From positions 289,999 to 353,998 of the forward strand of contig JAUNUJ010000003.1 in assembly GCA_030538235.1 (NCBI GenBank): 64,000 nucleotides of DNA. Reading direction: 5' to 3'. The position numbers and the translations under genes were made by a program. This stretch comes from Alcaligenaceae bacterium (GTDB lineage: Bacteria > Pseudomonadota > Gammaproteobacteria > Burkholderiales > Burkholderiaceae_B). Of the stretch, positions 55,208 through 64,000 are shown in pieces (positions within the stretch are counted from its first letter, which is position 1; each line of letters begins with the position of its first letter). Below the pieces are notes generated by a model that worked only from the letters and a program-made list of their open reading frames with translations, did not search any database and had not been told where the DNA came from.

Positions 55208-57817
55208 ATGAAAATTACTAAAGCGACTCCTCTCAGTCTTCAAGTCAGGCCCTATCGTTGGCGAGGTCAATCGCGCATCGGTTTAAGCGTCTTGGTGATG
55301 GTTGACGCGTCCGCAGTGACACCGATTCTGGAGACTGAAACGATTCTCTGGGAAATTGCTAAAAGTAAGATGGATTGTGGGGGCGTTCTTGAGTACGGAG
55401 TGCCCAAAGTGAATCCGGAATTCCTCGTCTCGGGCATCGCTTATAGTGCCTTTGCTGAGAGTAAAAGCGAATTGGATGTGACGGTGCAGGTCAATGATAA
55501 GGTGCGCACTCTCCGTGTGTTTGGTGAGCGTCAGTATCAAGATAGAAAAATCAGTGCGCCCGCTACTTTTGAGCAAATGCCCTTAAGTTGGTCTCACAGT
55601 TATGGTGGCGGCCAGTATTTAAATAATCCGGAGGGCAAGGGTTGGATAGATTTAAATGAGCATCAGAGTACTGACAAGATCCCGCTGCCTAATTTAGAAA
55701 ACCCTGAGCATCTTCTCGTGGACCCGACGCGCGCGCATGTCGCCTATAATTTTGGCGCCCAATCCATGATGTGGCCGGCGCGTTTTAGCAAAATCGGTAG
55801 TTACAGTGAGGAGTGGAAAAAGACGGATTTTCCTGGCTTTTTCCCGGATATGGACCCCGGGATCTTTAACGCGGCACAAGTAGAGCAAATCTGGCCGGAA
55901 CTCAGCGAGTTGCCGCCAAATACCGAGTTTGCTGTTAGCAATATGAACCCGGACAAGGCGATCTGGAAAGGTCGAGTGCCTGCTTGGCGTGGTCGTTGCT
56001 TGTTAAAAATGCAAAAATCCCCTGAGGATGAGATGATCACTCAGGAAGCCTTCTTAAAGCTTAAAACGCTTTGGTTAATTCCGCATCTTGAGAAGTATTT
56101 GTTGATATTCCAAGAGTCCGTGCCTTGTTGGCATGACGATGGCTCAGAAATTAAGCACGTCTTGGCGGCACTGGAATGGGCTCATTCACCCAAAGAGCAG
56201 TCACATTATTTGGACTTTATGGACGAGCGTGAGGATTTTGAGCGTTCGGCTTTATTGGCTTATGCGGATGAGGATTTGCTGCCGGAAAATGTGCAGTATC
56301 ACGGCTTGGAACCGAAGCCCGCCAACTTGGGGGCGATGAGTGACAAGCTGCATAAGTTACAACATTATATGCACAGTCTTGCTCGTGAGCATATTGAGGG
56401 CATGGGTTTGGAAGCGGATTACTATTTGCCCGAACAAGTCGGTCCGCAACCGCGTCCAGATTTGCGCTATTTGCCCGAACAGCAACGTTGGCAAGACCAA
56501 CGGATTGAGCAGATGCGTCAACACTTCAATCAGGTTAAAGAAGCGCGTCAACGTCATGCCCTTAGTCGAGGGTTAGACCAGGAGCTCAATGAGCTGAGCG
56601 GTACGGATGAGTTGTATGAACGCATGCGCCGTGATGCAGAACAGGTCAAAGTTGATGAGCGAAGTGAGCAGAGCAGATTGAGTCAGCTAAGTCGGATGCA
56701 AGCTCGGCAAAGCCTTCATGAGGATGCGCGTCTGCAAAAGCTCGAAAAACGTATGTGGTCAATGACCGCACATTATGAGCAAGGCAAATATGTTTTAAGC
56801 AACAGCCGACAGCAAGACCGCACGCGTTTACTGGAGAAAATTGCCGGGGGCGAGTCGTTAGAGGCTCTAAACTTGAGCGGAGTGGATCTGTCAGGCTTGA
56901 TTTTTAGGGATTTGGATTTTTCCTATGTGATTTTTAAACAAGCGAATCTCAGTCAAACCAAGTTTGAAAATTGTCGCTTTCAGGAAACGGCGTTTTGCTT
57001 TGCAAACTTGCAAGAAACCGAGTTTAGGCAATGTCAATTTGATAACAGTAACCTCAATCAATGCCATTTCAAGCAGGCACGCTTTGAGGACTGTCAATTT
57101 AGTAAGCTGATGCTCAGTCAACTAGTCTTTGAGCAGTGCGAATTCGATGCCTGTCATTTCAATGAGAGTATTTGGCAAAATCTTGAGCTAGTTAATTCAA
57201 CATTAAAGCAATGCGCCGCTGACGGTTTTGCTTTGTTGCATAGCCGTCTTCAGACATCACAATTTGATGCCTGTGAGTGGCTTCGTTGTGCGATGACTCA
57301 ATGCCAACTCAGCCAATGTGATTTTGATGATAACTATATTTTCAGAATGGCATTGACCTATGTCAGCTTGGAGCAGCTTAGCTTTAGATCGTCGTGGCTG
57401 GAGGCCTTGTCTATTGTTAGTGAGCAAACCCTGCTGCGCGTGGATTTTTCTGATACTTATATCAAAAACAGTTGCCTTCGCGGATTAAATTTTAAGGCCT
57501 GCCAATTTGATCGCGCCATTATTGAAAACAGTGAGTTCTCTACGTCGAGCTTTACAGATAGCACGGCGGTCGCCATGGAAACTCCGGATTCTGTGTTTAT
57601 GCGGACGCGTTTTGTTGGCGCGGATTTCACTGATGCCAATTTAACTCATGGCACGTTCACCAATGCTGAGTTTTCAGCCGTGAATTTCACTCGCGTGAAT
57701 TTCTTCCGTTGCGAGATGGGTCATACCACCATTCATGCAGATTGCATTGAACATGATAATTATCTAGAGCAAATCCAATTAGAGCCAAGCGCAAGAGAGG
57801 TCAGTGATGGTGCTTGA
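55208..57817 (+). CDS. DUF2169 adaptor with coiled middle and pentapeptide repeats
   Basis: 869-residue protein in three parts: an N-terminal DUF2169 domain (KITKATPLSLQVRPYRWRGQSRIGLSVLVMVDA; LSWSHSYGGGQYLNNPEGKGWIDLNEHQ), known in T6SS loci as an effector-PAAR adaptor; a charged, Arg/Gln/Glu-rich stretch (residues ~400-540) predicted as coiled coil; and a C-terminal pentapeptide-repeat solenoid from ~residue 545 (e.g. LSGVDLSGLIFRDLDFSYVIFKQANLSQTKFENCRF). Its stop overlaps the next gene by 11 bases. Likely chaperone or adaptor loading the VgrG-Rhs toxin, by analogy with described DUF2169 proteins. Confidence 0.88.
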   Translation: MKITKATPLSLQVRPYRWRGQSRIGLSVLVMVDASAVTPILETETILWEIAKSKMDCGGVLEYGVPKVNPEFLVSGIAYSAFAESKSELDVTVQVNDKVRTLRVFGERQYQDRKISAPATFEQMPLSWSHSYGGGQYLNNPEGKGWIDLNEHQSTDKIPLPNLENPEHLLVDPTRAHVAYNFGAQSMMWPARFSKIGSYSEEWKKTDFPGFFPDMDPGIFNAAQVEQIWPELSELPPNTEFAVSNMNPDKAIWKGRVPAWRGRCLLKMQKSPEDEMITQEAFLKLKTLWLIPHLEKYLLIFQESVPCWHDDGSEIKHVLAALEWAHSPKEQSHYLDFMDEREDFERSALLAYADEDLLPENVQYHGLEPKPANLGAMSDKLHKLQHYMHSLAREHIEGMGLEADYYLPEQVGPQPRPDLRYLPEQQRWQDQRIEQMRQHFNQVKEARQRHALSRGLDQELNELSGTDELYERMRRDAEQVKVDERSEQSRLSQLSRMQARQSLHEDARLQKLEKRMWSMTAHYEQGKYVLSNSRQQDRTRLLEKIAGGESLEALNLSGVDLSGLIFRDLDFSYVIFKQANLSQTKFENCRFQETAFCFANLQETEFRQCQFDNSNLNQCHFKQARFEDCQFSKLMLSQLVFEQCEFDACHFNESIWQNLELVNSTLKQCAADGFALLHSRLQTSQFDACEWLRCAMTQCQLSQCDFDDNYIFRMALTYVSLEQLSFRSSWLEALSIVSEQTLLRVDFSDTYIKNSCLRGLNFKACQFDRAIIENSEFSTSSFTDSTAVAMETPDSVFMRTRFVGADFTDANLTHGTFTNAEFSAVNFTRVNFFRCEMGHTTIHADCIEHDNYLEQIQLEPSAREVSDGA

Positions 57818-58910
57818 TCAAGCGATACTTAAAGAGTGGTTGGCTAATGGCGTACCGATTCGCAATCTTGATTTCTCTGGTGTAGTCTTTGAGCAATGGG
57901 ATTTCTCAGGGGTGGTCTTTGATCAAGTTGATTTTAGCGGCGCTCAGTTGATTGATGTGCGTCTTAATCAAAGCGTTTTTAATGAGTGTAATTTTAACGA
58001 TGTGCAGTTTCTTTCTTGCCATGCCGACAAGGCTTTGTTTAATCAATGTCAGTTTCAACAAGCGCAGATCCATGATTGTTTCCTACCTGGGGTGAAATGG
58101 CAGGCTTCGGCGCTGGATCAGAGCGTTATTAATAAGAGTTATTTAAGAGAGGCAGGCTTTCTAAACTCCTCACTTGACGAGGTCAGCCTCAAGGCACTGG
58201 AACTTAGTGAGACGCTGTTTGCGAATGTTACTTTTAAAGACACACGTTTGTTCAATTGCCAGCTTTATAAATCAATTTTTTATGATTTGGATTGTCGAGA
58301 GTTGCAACTAGATAGTTGTCAGTTAAAGCATATCGTGTGGTCTAAATCTAATTTAAGTGGTCTTATATTTGAAGCGCAAGATTTAAGTCTGTGTGTCTTC
58401 ACAGATTGTGATTTGAGTTTTAGCTCATTTAAACAAAGCAATTTAAGCCAAGCCTCTTTTAAAGGCGCCAATTTGACTCGGGCAAATTTTGATGGGGTAA
58501 AGGCACCTTATGGTGTTTTTGTTGAGGCCTATGGTCAAAATTTGAGTGCTCAGTCGGCTTATTTTAGGCAGGCTGTTTTTGTCGAAGCAAATTTTGAGCA
58601 AGCCAATTTTGATCACAGCGATCTTGCTATGACAGTTTGGCACAAAGCGAGCGCAGTCAATTGTCGTTTTGAACATTGCGATCTGGATCATAGCGATTTT
58701 TCATTTAGTCATTTAAGTGGGAGTAGTTTTGAGCAAGCTAAGCTACTTCAAACCCGTTTTCATCGTGCATTAACTGATCAGCCGGACTTAAAAAAGCGTG
58801 CGGGTGCCTTAGAAAAAGATGAGGCTCTGTACGAAGCTGAGTTATGGTCTGAGCAGCGTCGTCACCCATCCCGGTTATCACACAATGTCTCAGAAACTAA
58901 AAGGCCTTAA
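57807..58910 (+). CDS. Pentapeptide-repeat protein of the T6SS island
   Basis: 367-residue protein made almost entirely of pentapeptide repeats forming a right-handed quadrilateral beta-helix (FSGVVFEQWDFSGVVFDQVDFSGAQL, NLSQASFKGANLTRANFDG, NFEQANFDHSDLAMTVW). The start ATG 57807 has AGAGAGG 6 nt upstream, inside the end of the DUF2169 gene. Related pentapeptide proteins are common in this gene neighbourhood; exact role unknown. The acidic/basic tail (QPDLKKRAGALEKDEALYEAELWSEQRR) lacks repeats. Confidence 0.87.
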   Translation: MVLDQAILKEWLANGVPIRNLDFSGVVFEQWDFSGVVFDQVDFSGAQLIDVRLNQSVFNECNFNDVQFLSCHADKALFNQCQFQQAQIHDCFLPGVKWQASALDQSVINKSYLREAGFLNSSLDEVSLKALELSETLFANVTFKDTRLFNCQLYKSIFYDLDCRELQLDSCQLKHIVWSKSNLSGLIFEAQDLSLCVFTDCDLSFSSFKQSNLSQASFKGANLTRANFDGVKAPYGVFVEAYGQNLSAQSAYFRQAVFVEANFEQANFDHSDLAMTVWHKASAVNCRFEHCDLDHSDFSFSHLSGSSFEQAKLLQTRFHRALTDQPDLKKRAGALEKDEALYEAELWSEQRRHPSRLSHNVSETKRP

Positions 58911-58912
58911 CC

Positions 58913-61900
58913 ATGAATCGTGTCGTCAATCTTAAAACTATTTTTGCTGAGCGTTTGCGATTCCTCTCACTCAAAGGGAGTGAAGAGCTTTCCACTTTAT
59001 TTAAATACCGACTTGAGGCCGTCTCTGAGGTTTCGCCGATTGAGCAGAGTCAGCTCCCAGGCACCAATGTCACGCTTGAAATTGATACGGGCGCGAGACC
59101 TCGTTATTTGAACGGGATGGTGTCGACGGTTCGTTTAGCCAGTGAAAAAATTGCTGACAACAAAAAATACTTTATCTATGAACTGATTGTCGTGCCGCAA
59201 CTTTGGTACAGCACTCAAAGTAAGAATAGTCGCATTTTCCAAGATATGTCAGCGCTAGATGTGGTGCGTGAGGTCCTGCAGTCGTATGAGTTATTGATTG
59301 AAGAAAAGCTGATTGAGTCGTATCGCCAATGGTCTTATTGTGTTCAATACAATGAGACTGATTTTGCCTTTGTCAGTCGCTTACTGGAGCATGAGGGAAT
59401 CTACTACTGGTTCCGCCATGAGGATGACAAACATTATATGGTCTTAAGTGACTATAAAGAGGGTCATCCTAAATTGCCGGTTAATGGCACGGCTTATTAC
59501 TATGCTGAAGACGAAATGGTTTACGCCAAAGAGCAGCATATTTTTGATTGGCAGACAGGCGGTCAATTAACCGCCAGTAGTTACACCACACAGGACTATA
59601 ACTTTGAAAATCCACGGGGTGATTTAAGCGGATCCAGTCGTCGTTTCAAACAACACACCGGTGGCAAGGAGTTGAGCGTTTATGAGCCTTTTGGCGGCTA
59701 TGTCTCTGCTGAGGAGTCAGAGCATTATGCGCGTGTCCATTTGGAGTCGATTCAAGCATTGCAGCAATTTGCCGAAGCTCGAACCCGCTTAAGGGATTTA
59801 GCGGCCGGTTACACCATGGAATTACAAAACGCACCATATCCAGGGGATAACGGTGAGTATTTGGTGATAAAGGCAAATTACGATATCTCTATGGAATCCT
59901 ATGTTTCAGGCTCGGATGATACGTATTACTTTGAGATTTCGGCTAGCTTTATTCCTAAAGAGACACAGTTTCGCGCTCCGCGAATTCACCGGGAACCCAA
60001 AATGGGTGGTCCTCAAACCGCCGTGGTCACAGGACCGGCCGGTGAGGAGATCTGGACCGATAAGTACGGTCGAATTAAGGTGCAGTTTCATTGGGATCGT
60101 GATGGTCAGTTGGATGAAAACAGCTCATGTTGGGTGCGTGTGTCATCACCTTGGGCCGGTTCCGGCTTTGGTGGGGTGCAAATTCCTCGTGTGGGTGAAG
60201 AAGTGGTGGTTGATTTTGTTGATGGTCAACCCGATCGTCCGGTGGTGATTGGTCGAGTCTATAACAACTTAAATATGCCGCCGGTTAATTTGCCCGATGA
60301 TGCGACGCAAAGCGGTTTTTTTACTCGTAGTAAAAACGGCGATGCGAGTAATGCCAATCGCTTGATGTTCGATGACCGTCCAGGTCAAGAAATGCTGTCT
60401 TTTATCGCTGAGCGAGACATGAATACGCATGTCAAGGATAAACAGACTCAGAAAATCGTCGGTAATGTGCTGTCGGCGATTGCCGGCTATCGTTCGCATA
60501 CCGCCCATAGTACCTCTGATGTTGTTTTAAAGAGTGGGCGCGATGCAAATTATGAATCGGATCACCAGCGAACGATTGACACGCAATTAACAGAATCGAT
60601 CGGGGGTAGTTTACAAGAAGACTATCTGGACGGAGTAGATGAAACCATTACCGGTACTTTTGACAGTACGGTATCCGGTGCGGCGACTCATACCGTACAG
60701 GGCTTCCATCTGAATACCCAAGCCTCCGATGATGAAGAGGTTGCTGGTAGCGTCGAGCAAACTATCGGAGCTGCAGAAACGGTGACCATAAAATCATCCT
60801 CCAAACTGCAAACCGGTTCTTTGTCTTGGACCACCCCGAGTTTAGCCATGACGGCGACTGAAACAGATACTAAGCTACAGTCGGCTGCCGATATTAAGAT
60901 AACTTCCTCGGCCGAGGTGGCGCAACAAGCGTCGGCCTCAATCTCCCATAAGGCACCGCTTTCTTTTAAGGCTCAGGTCACTTATAGCAATATGACCATG
61001 AATCACCAAAAGGATGTGCCGTTTAGTTTTGCCTTGACTGGTTTTAAAGAAAGCGCCGGGGCTAATGCCTTTTCTATGAATGTCGCCGATATTAGCGGCG
61101 TTATCAATACGAGCAGCGATCAATTCTTTGCGGCTAACGCGATGGGCGTTAATCTACAGCTGATTGGCACAGAAAGCAAAGCTGGTTTAACGGCAACGGA
61201 TTTAATTGGAATTCTTTATATTAAAGGCTTTAAACAGTGGATTAGCGGCGCTGGCGCAGGTTCAGGCGCCGGTGCGGGTGGTGGTGGCAAGGGCAATGGC
61301 GATGGTGCTGATGGTAATGGCGGCAAGAATTCCGGTGATGGTAAAAATCAGACTTCAGAAAACTCGGCTTGCGATAACAAGAGTTGTTCGAATCTAGGTC
61401 GATCGAAGAAATCAATCGATTTCGCCTTAGGTGATGAGCGTTTTACCCATGTGGATTTTGCTTTACCTGGGGTGATGCCGATTGTTTGGGCCCGTCAGTA
61501 TCGTTCGAATTGTTATGCCTATGATCGTGAGGGACCCTTAAGTGCCTTGGGACCGCGTTGGAATACGTCTTTTTTACAGTATATTTATTTGGAAGAGGCT
61601 AAGCCGGTTTTAGTTTCGGATGAGAGTCGCTTAGCCTATTGTCCTCAGGCGTTGCCTTTGCATGAAGAAATTTACGATCGTAAAGAAGAGTTATTCTGGT
61701 CTCAGCCAGCGCCTAATTTAATTGAGATACGGCGTAAGGACCACAGTGTGATGCGCTTTACTCAAATGGGGGCGGTCTATCGTTTAACACAGATAAGTGA
61801 CGCACAAAGCAATACGATCACGTTGCATTATGATGAGCGTGCTCGTTTAGGGCGTCTAGAAAGTGATCTTTTTACGGTGCATCTGCGTTATACGGAGCAG

Positions 61901-64000
61901 GGTCAGATTCATCAGATTTATTACTACGAGACCGACGCTGTTACTGGTAGTAAAAGAGAGCAGGTCTTGGCTTCTTATCGTTATGATGCTGAGGACAATC
62001 TTATCGAGGCCACAGACCGTTATGAATTAAGCAATCGTTATCAATACCAAGCACATCATTTGATTACTCGCTACGAGGATAAAACTGGACGCGGTGTTAA
62101 TTTAGCTTGGACCATGGATGGTGAGATTGGGCGATGCACTCATGAGGAGCATGATGATGGCTCGGATGCCTTAACTATTCGCTATGACCGGGCCAATCTC
62201 AGTACCTATGTCACTGACGGCTTGGGTCAAACGACCAAGTATATTTTTAACGCTGAAAATTACTTGATGGCGATTTATTATTGTGACGGTACCAGTCGCA
62301 TTAATGAACGTGATGTCTTTAATAACATCACGCAAGTAAAGTATCAAGATGGCACTATCAGCCGCTTTATCTATGATGTTTTTGATAACTTGGTGGAAGT
62401 GGTACAGCCTGACGATAGCCGGATTCGTTATCGCTATGATGCGGATAATCACCTGATTCTTCTTGAAGAGCCTAACGGTAGCCAATGGCACCGCGCCTAT
62501 AATGAACAGCATTTAGTAGCCGCTGAAACGGATCCGCTTGGTCATGTGACCCGATACCAATACAATACCAAGGGTCAAGTAATACGTATTGAAGATGCTA
62601 AAGGCGGCAATAAACACTTGTCCTACCATATGACTGGTGAGGTGGCTTCTTTCCGTGATTGTTCGGGTAAAACGACCAAGTGGGATTATGATTTCCTAGG
62701 TCGTTTAATTAAACTGACTGAAGCCAGCGGTACTACCGAAGAATATACCTATGATCGTTATGGTGAATTGGCCAAGGTAGCTCGCAGTGGTGTCAATCCG
62801 ATTTACTTGGAGCACGATGCCGAGGGTCGTTTATTAAAATTTATCGACGGCTTGGATCGCGTGACGGCCTATCGCTACAACCCGGCAGGCCGCGTGCAAG
62901 CGCGTATTGATGCTTTGAATCATGAGGTCAATTACCAATACGATCCCCTTGGTCGTTTAGCGCTCCTTGTCAATGAAAACGATGACAGTTACCGTTTCAG
63001 CTATGATTCCCTAGGTCGTTTGGTGCATGAGCGTGCCTTTGACGGTAAAGAAAAGCAGTATCACGTTAATAAGCAAACGGGTCGCCTTGATGGTGTGACC
63101 TTTGAAGACCATCACATTGCCTATGAGTATGATGTGATGGGTCAATTGACTAAGGTCTTGAGCGTCGATGAAGAGCGCGAGTTTGCCTATGATGTGAGCG
63201 GTCGTTTGGTCTTTGCTAAAAACCCGCATGCCTTAAATCATTTTATCCTTGATGCCTTAGGCAATGTGGTGGAAGAAACGCATCAATACGATGTGTTCGG
63301 TCATCAACTGAGTAAGCAATGGCAATACGAATACGATGAGTTGTCCAATCTTATCCGTACCACGCGTCCCGATGGTCGTGAGGTGGATTATTTGCGCTAC
63401 GGTTCCGGGCATTTGCACGGCATGTTGTTGGATAAAGAGCGTCTTATCGATGTGGAGCGTGACAATAACCACCGCGAGATTAGCCGTCATTGGGCGCAAA
63501 CAATGTTGCAAACGACGACCTACGACGAGGCCGGTCGTTTGGTTCAACAACATACGCAATCCGGTCAGTACGTCAAGCAAAGTATTTTGCAACGTGATTA
63601 TCACTACGATGGCGCCAACCAACTCAACGGCATTAAGGATAGTCGCAAAGGGGAAATAAGCTATCAGTATGACCCGATTGGCCGTTTACTGAAGGCCAAT
63701 GGTCCGCTCGGTGAGGAACGTTTCAGTTTTGATCCGGCGCATAATCTGTTAAGTAAACAGGATGAGCAACAACGCCGCCACACACCGGACAACACCTTGC
63801 CAAGTGGCGTCTCCAAGGTGGTCGGTAATTTACTGAAGCGCATTAGTGGCTATCACTTTGATTATGACGCCCGCGGTAATTTAACTCGTAAAGAAAGCCA
63901 CAAAGGCATTCAGACTTTTAGCTGGGATGCACATAATCAATTAACACGCAGTACGTCCTTTAGCAGTGCCACTGAACCTAAGCTGTGTACCGATTATCTT
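58913..64000 (+). CDS. VgrG-Rhs fusion, polymorphic toxin (3' end outside window)
   Basis: Open frame of 1,696 codons from ATG 58913 to the last base, with no stop. Residues ~1-460: VgrG hub and OB region (GPAGEEIWTDKYGRIKVQFHW, SSPWAGSGFGGVQIPR, GRVYNNLNMPPVNLPDDAT); ~460-775: spike stem; ~777-810: Gly-rich linker (SGAGAGSGAGAGGGGKG); from ~829 an Rhs shell with an N-terminal DFALPGVMPIVWARQYRSN block, then many YD repeats (YDARGNLTRK, YDSLGRLVHE). The Rhs core and the variable C-terminal toxin and immunity gene lie downstream of the window. It starts 2 nt after the pentapeptide gene ends, so is cotranscribed. The frame was followed by hand. Confidence 0.93.
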   Translation, partial: MNRVVNLKTIFAERLRFLSLKGSEELSTLFKYRLEAVSEVSPIEQSQLPGTNVTLEIDTGARPRYLNGMVSTVRLASEKIADNKKYFIYELIVVPQLWYSTQSKNSRIFQDMSALDVVREVLQSYELLIEEKLIESYRQWSYCVQYNETDFAFVSRLLEHEGIYYWFRHEDDKHYMVLSDYKEGHPKLPVNGTAYYYAEDEMVYAKEQHIFDWQTGGQLTASSYTTQDYNFENPRGDLSGSSRRFKQHTGGKELSVYEPFGGYVSAEESEHYARVHLESIQALQQFAEARTRLRDLAAGYTMELQNAPYPGDNGEYLVIKANYDISMESYVSGSDDTYYFEISASFIPKETQFRAPRIHREPKMGGPQTAVVTGPAGEEIWTDKYGRIKVQFHWDRDGQLDENSSCWVRVSSPWAGSGFGGVQIPRVGEEVVVDFVDGQPDRPVVIGRVYNNLNMPPVNLPDDATQSGFFTRSKNGDASNANRLMFDDRPGQEMLSFIAERDMNTHVKDKQTQKIVGNVLSAIAGYRSHTAHSTSDVVLKSGRDANYESDHQRTIDTQLTESIGGSLQEDYLDGVDETITGTFDSTVSGAATHTVQGFHLNTQASDDEEVAGSVEQTIGAAETVTIKSSSKLQTGSLSWTTPSLAMTATETDTKLQSAADIKITSSAEVAQQASASISHKAPLSFKAQVTYSNMTMNHQKDVPFSFALTGFKESAGANAFSMNVADISGVINTSSDQFFAANAMGVNLQLIGTESKAGLTATDLIGILYIKGFKQWISGAGAGSGAGAGGGGKGNGDGADGNGGKNSGDGKNQTSENSACDNKSCSNLGRSKKSIDFALGDERFTHVDFALPGVMPIVWARQYRSNCYAYDREGPLSALGPRWNTSFLQYIYLEEAKPVLVSDESRLAYCPQALPLHEEIYDRKEELFWSQPAPNLIEIRRKDHSVMRFTQMGAVYRLTQISDAQSNTITLHYDERARLGRLESDLFTVHLRYTEQGQIHQIYYYETDAVTGSKREQVLASYRYDAEDNLIEATDRYELSNRYQYQAHHLITRYEDKTGRGVNLAWTMDGEIGRCTHEEHDDGSDALTIRYDRANLSTYVTDGLGQTTKYIFNAENYLMAIYYCDGTSRINERDVFNNITQVKYQDGTISRFIYDVFDNLVEVVQPDDSRIRYRYDADNHLILLEEPNGSQWHRAYNEQHLVAAETDPLGHVTRYQYNTKGQVIRIEDAKGGNKHLSYHMTGEVASFRDCSGKTTKWDYDFLGRLIKLTEASGTTEEYTYDRYGELAKVARSGVNPIYLEHDAEGRLLKFIDGLDRVTAYRYNPAGRVQARIDALNHEVNYQYDPLGRLALLVNENDDSYRFSYDSLGRLVHERAFDGKEKQYHVNKQTGRLDGVTFEDHHIAYEYDVMGQLTKVLSVDEEREFAYDVSGRLVFAKNPHALNHFILDALGNVVEETHQYDVFGHQLSKQWQYEYDELSNLIRTTRPDGREVDYLRYGSGHLHGMLLDKERLIDVERDNNHREISRHWAQTMLQTTTYDEAGRLVQQHTQSGQYVKQSILQRDYHYDGANQLNGIKDSRKGEISYQYDPIGRLLKANGPLGEERFSFDPAHNLLSKQDEQQRRHTPDNTLPSGVSKVVGNLLKRISGYHFDYDARGNLTRKESHKGIQTFSWDAHNQLTRSTSFSSATEPKLCTDYL

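Noticed and set aside
62171-62512. Minus-strand frames within the Rhs region
   Set aside because: They are shadows of the YD-repeat coding strand, Ile-rich by reverse complement, with no ribosome sites.
48144-64000. tRNA-anchored genomic island or prophage
   Set aside because: The T6SS genes follow two tRNAs, but there is no integrase, no duplicated tRNA 3' end seen in the window, and no phage structural gene besides the VgrG relatives.

Overview
The window looks like chromosome of a betaproteobacterium in the order Burkholderiales, probably a moderate-GC member of the Alcaligenaceae or a relative (inference). The gene order dusB-fis-purH-ruvCAB, the pyrD-bpt-aat-nudix block, pssA and psd near ilvBHC, rpsO-pnp, AceK with isocitrate dehydrogenase, a PHA phasin, DUF1841 and a zf-CHCC protein all fit that group. 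No rRNA, CRISPR array, insertion sequence, integrase or prophage was recognised. Three tRNAs (Pro-TGG, Leu-TAA, Ser-TGA) are present.

Layout. 1-7 kb: 3' part of recQ, then on the minus strand dusB, fis, purH, ruvC, ruvA, ruvB. 7-8 kb: a CtaG-type cytochrome oxidase assembly gene. 8.2-9.2 kb: an isolated type VI secretion (T6SS) amidase effector and its immunity gene (Tae4/Tai4). 9.4-14.4 kb: zinc-finger protein, RhlE helicase, thioredoxin-like protein, molybdopterin-binding-domain protein, IclR regulator, phasin. 14.5-20 kb (minus): pyrD, both N-degron aminoacyl transferases (bpt, aat), a Nudix hydrolase and a FUSC membrane protein. 20-25 kb: ilvB-ilvH-ilvC, then a PhnP-like phosphodiesterase and a small P-loop kinase. 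25-35 kb: nitroreductase, psd-pssA, and a four-gene efflux system (outer-membrane factor, HlyD-type adaptor, double-ATPase ABC transporter, ABC permease). 35-39.6 kb: lipoprotein, rpsO, pnp, tRNA-Pro, pirin. 39.6-48.4 kb: a PAP2 phosphatase/glycosyltransferase operon, aceK, a Sel1 protein, icd, DUF1841, MoxR and VWA genes, two tRNAs.

48.5-64 kb is a T6SS spike and cargo island: DUF3540, VgrG, PAAR-like, VgrG, DUF2169-pentapeptide, pentapeptide, and a giant VgrG-Rhs fusion still open at the last base of the window. No structural T6SS (tss) genes are visible.

The most interesting signal is regulatory. Four intergenic regions carry tandem 11-bp units of the PhoB (Pho box) type, each ending 6 nt before a plausible -10 hexamer: upstream of tae4-tai4, of DUF3540, of the first vgrG, and of the PAP2/glycosyltransferase operon. 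If real, they would place an orphan antibacterial effector pair, the VgrG/Rhs island and a probable envelope-lipid operon under one phosphate-starvation control. Other regulatory structures: an inverted repeat abutting a near-consensus phasin promoter, a perfect 16-bp palindrome between icd and DUF1841, a long hairpin in the pnp leader, and a long structured ilvB leader.
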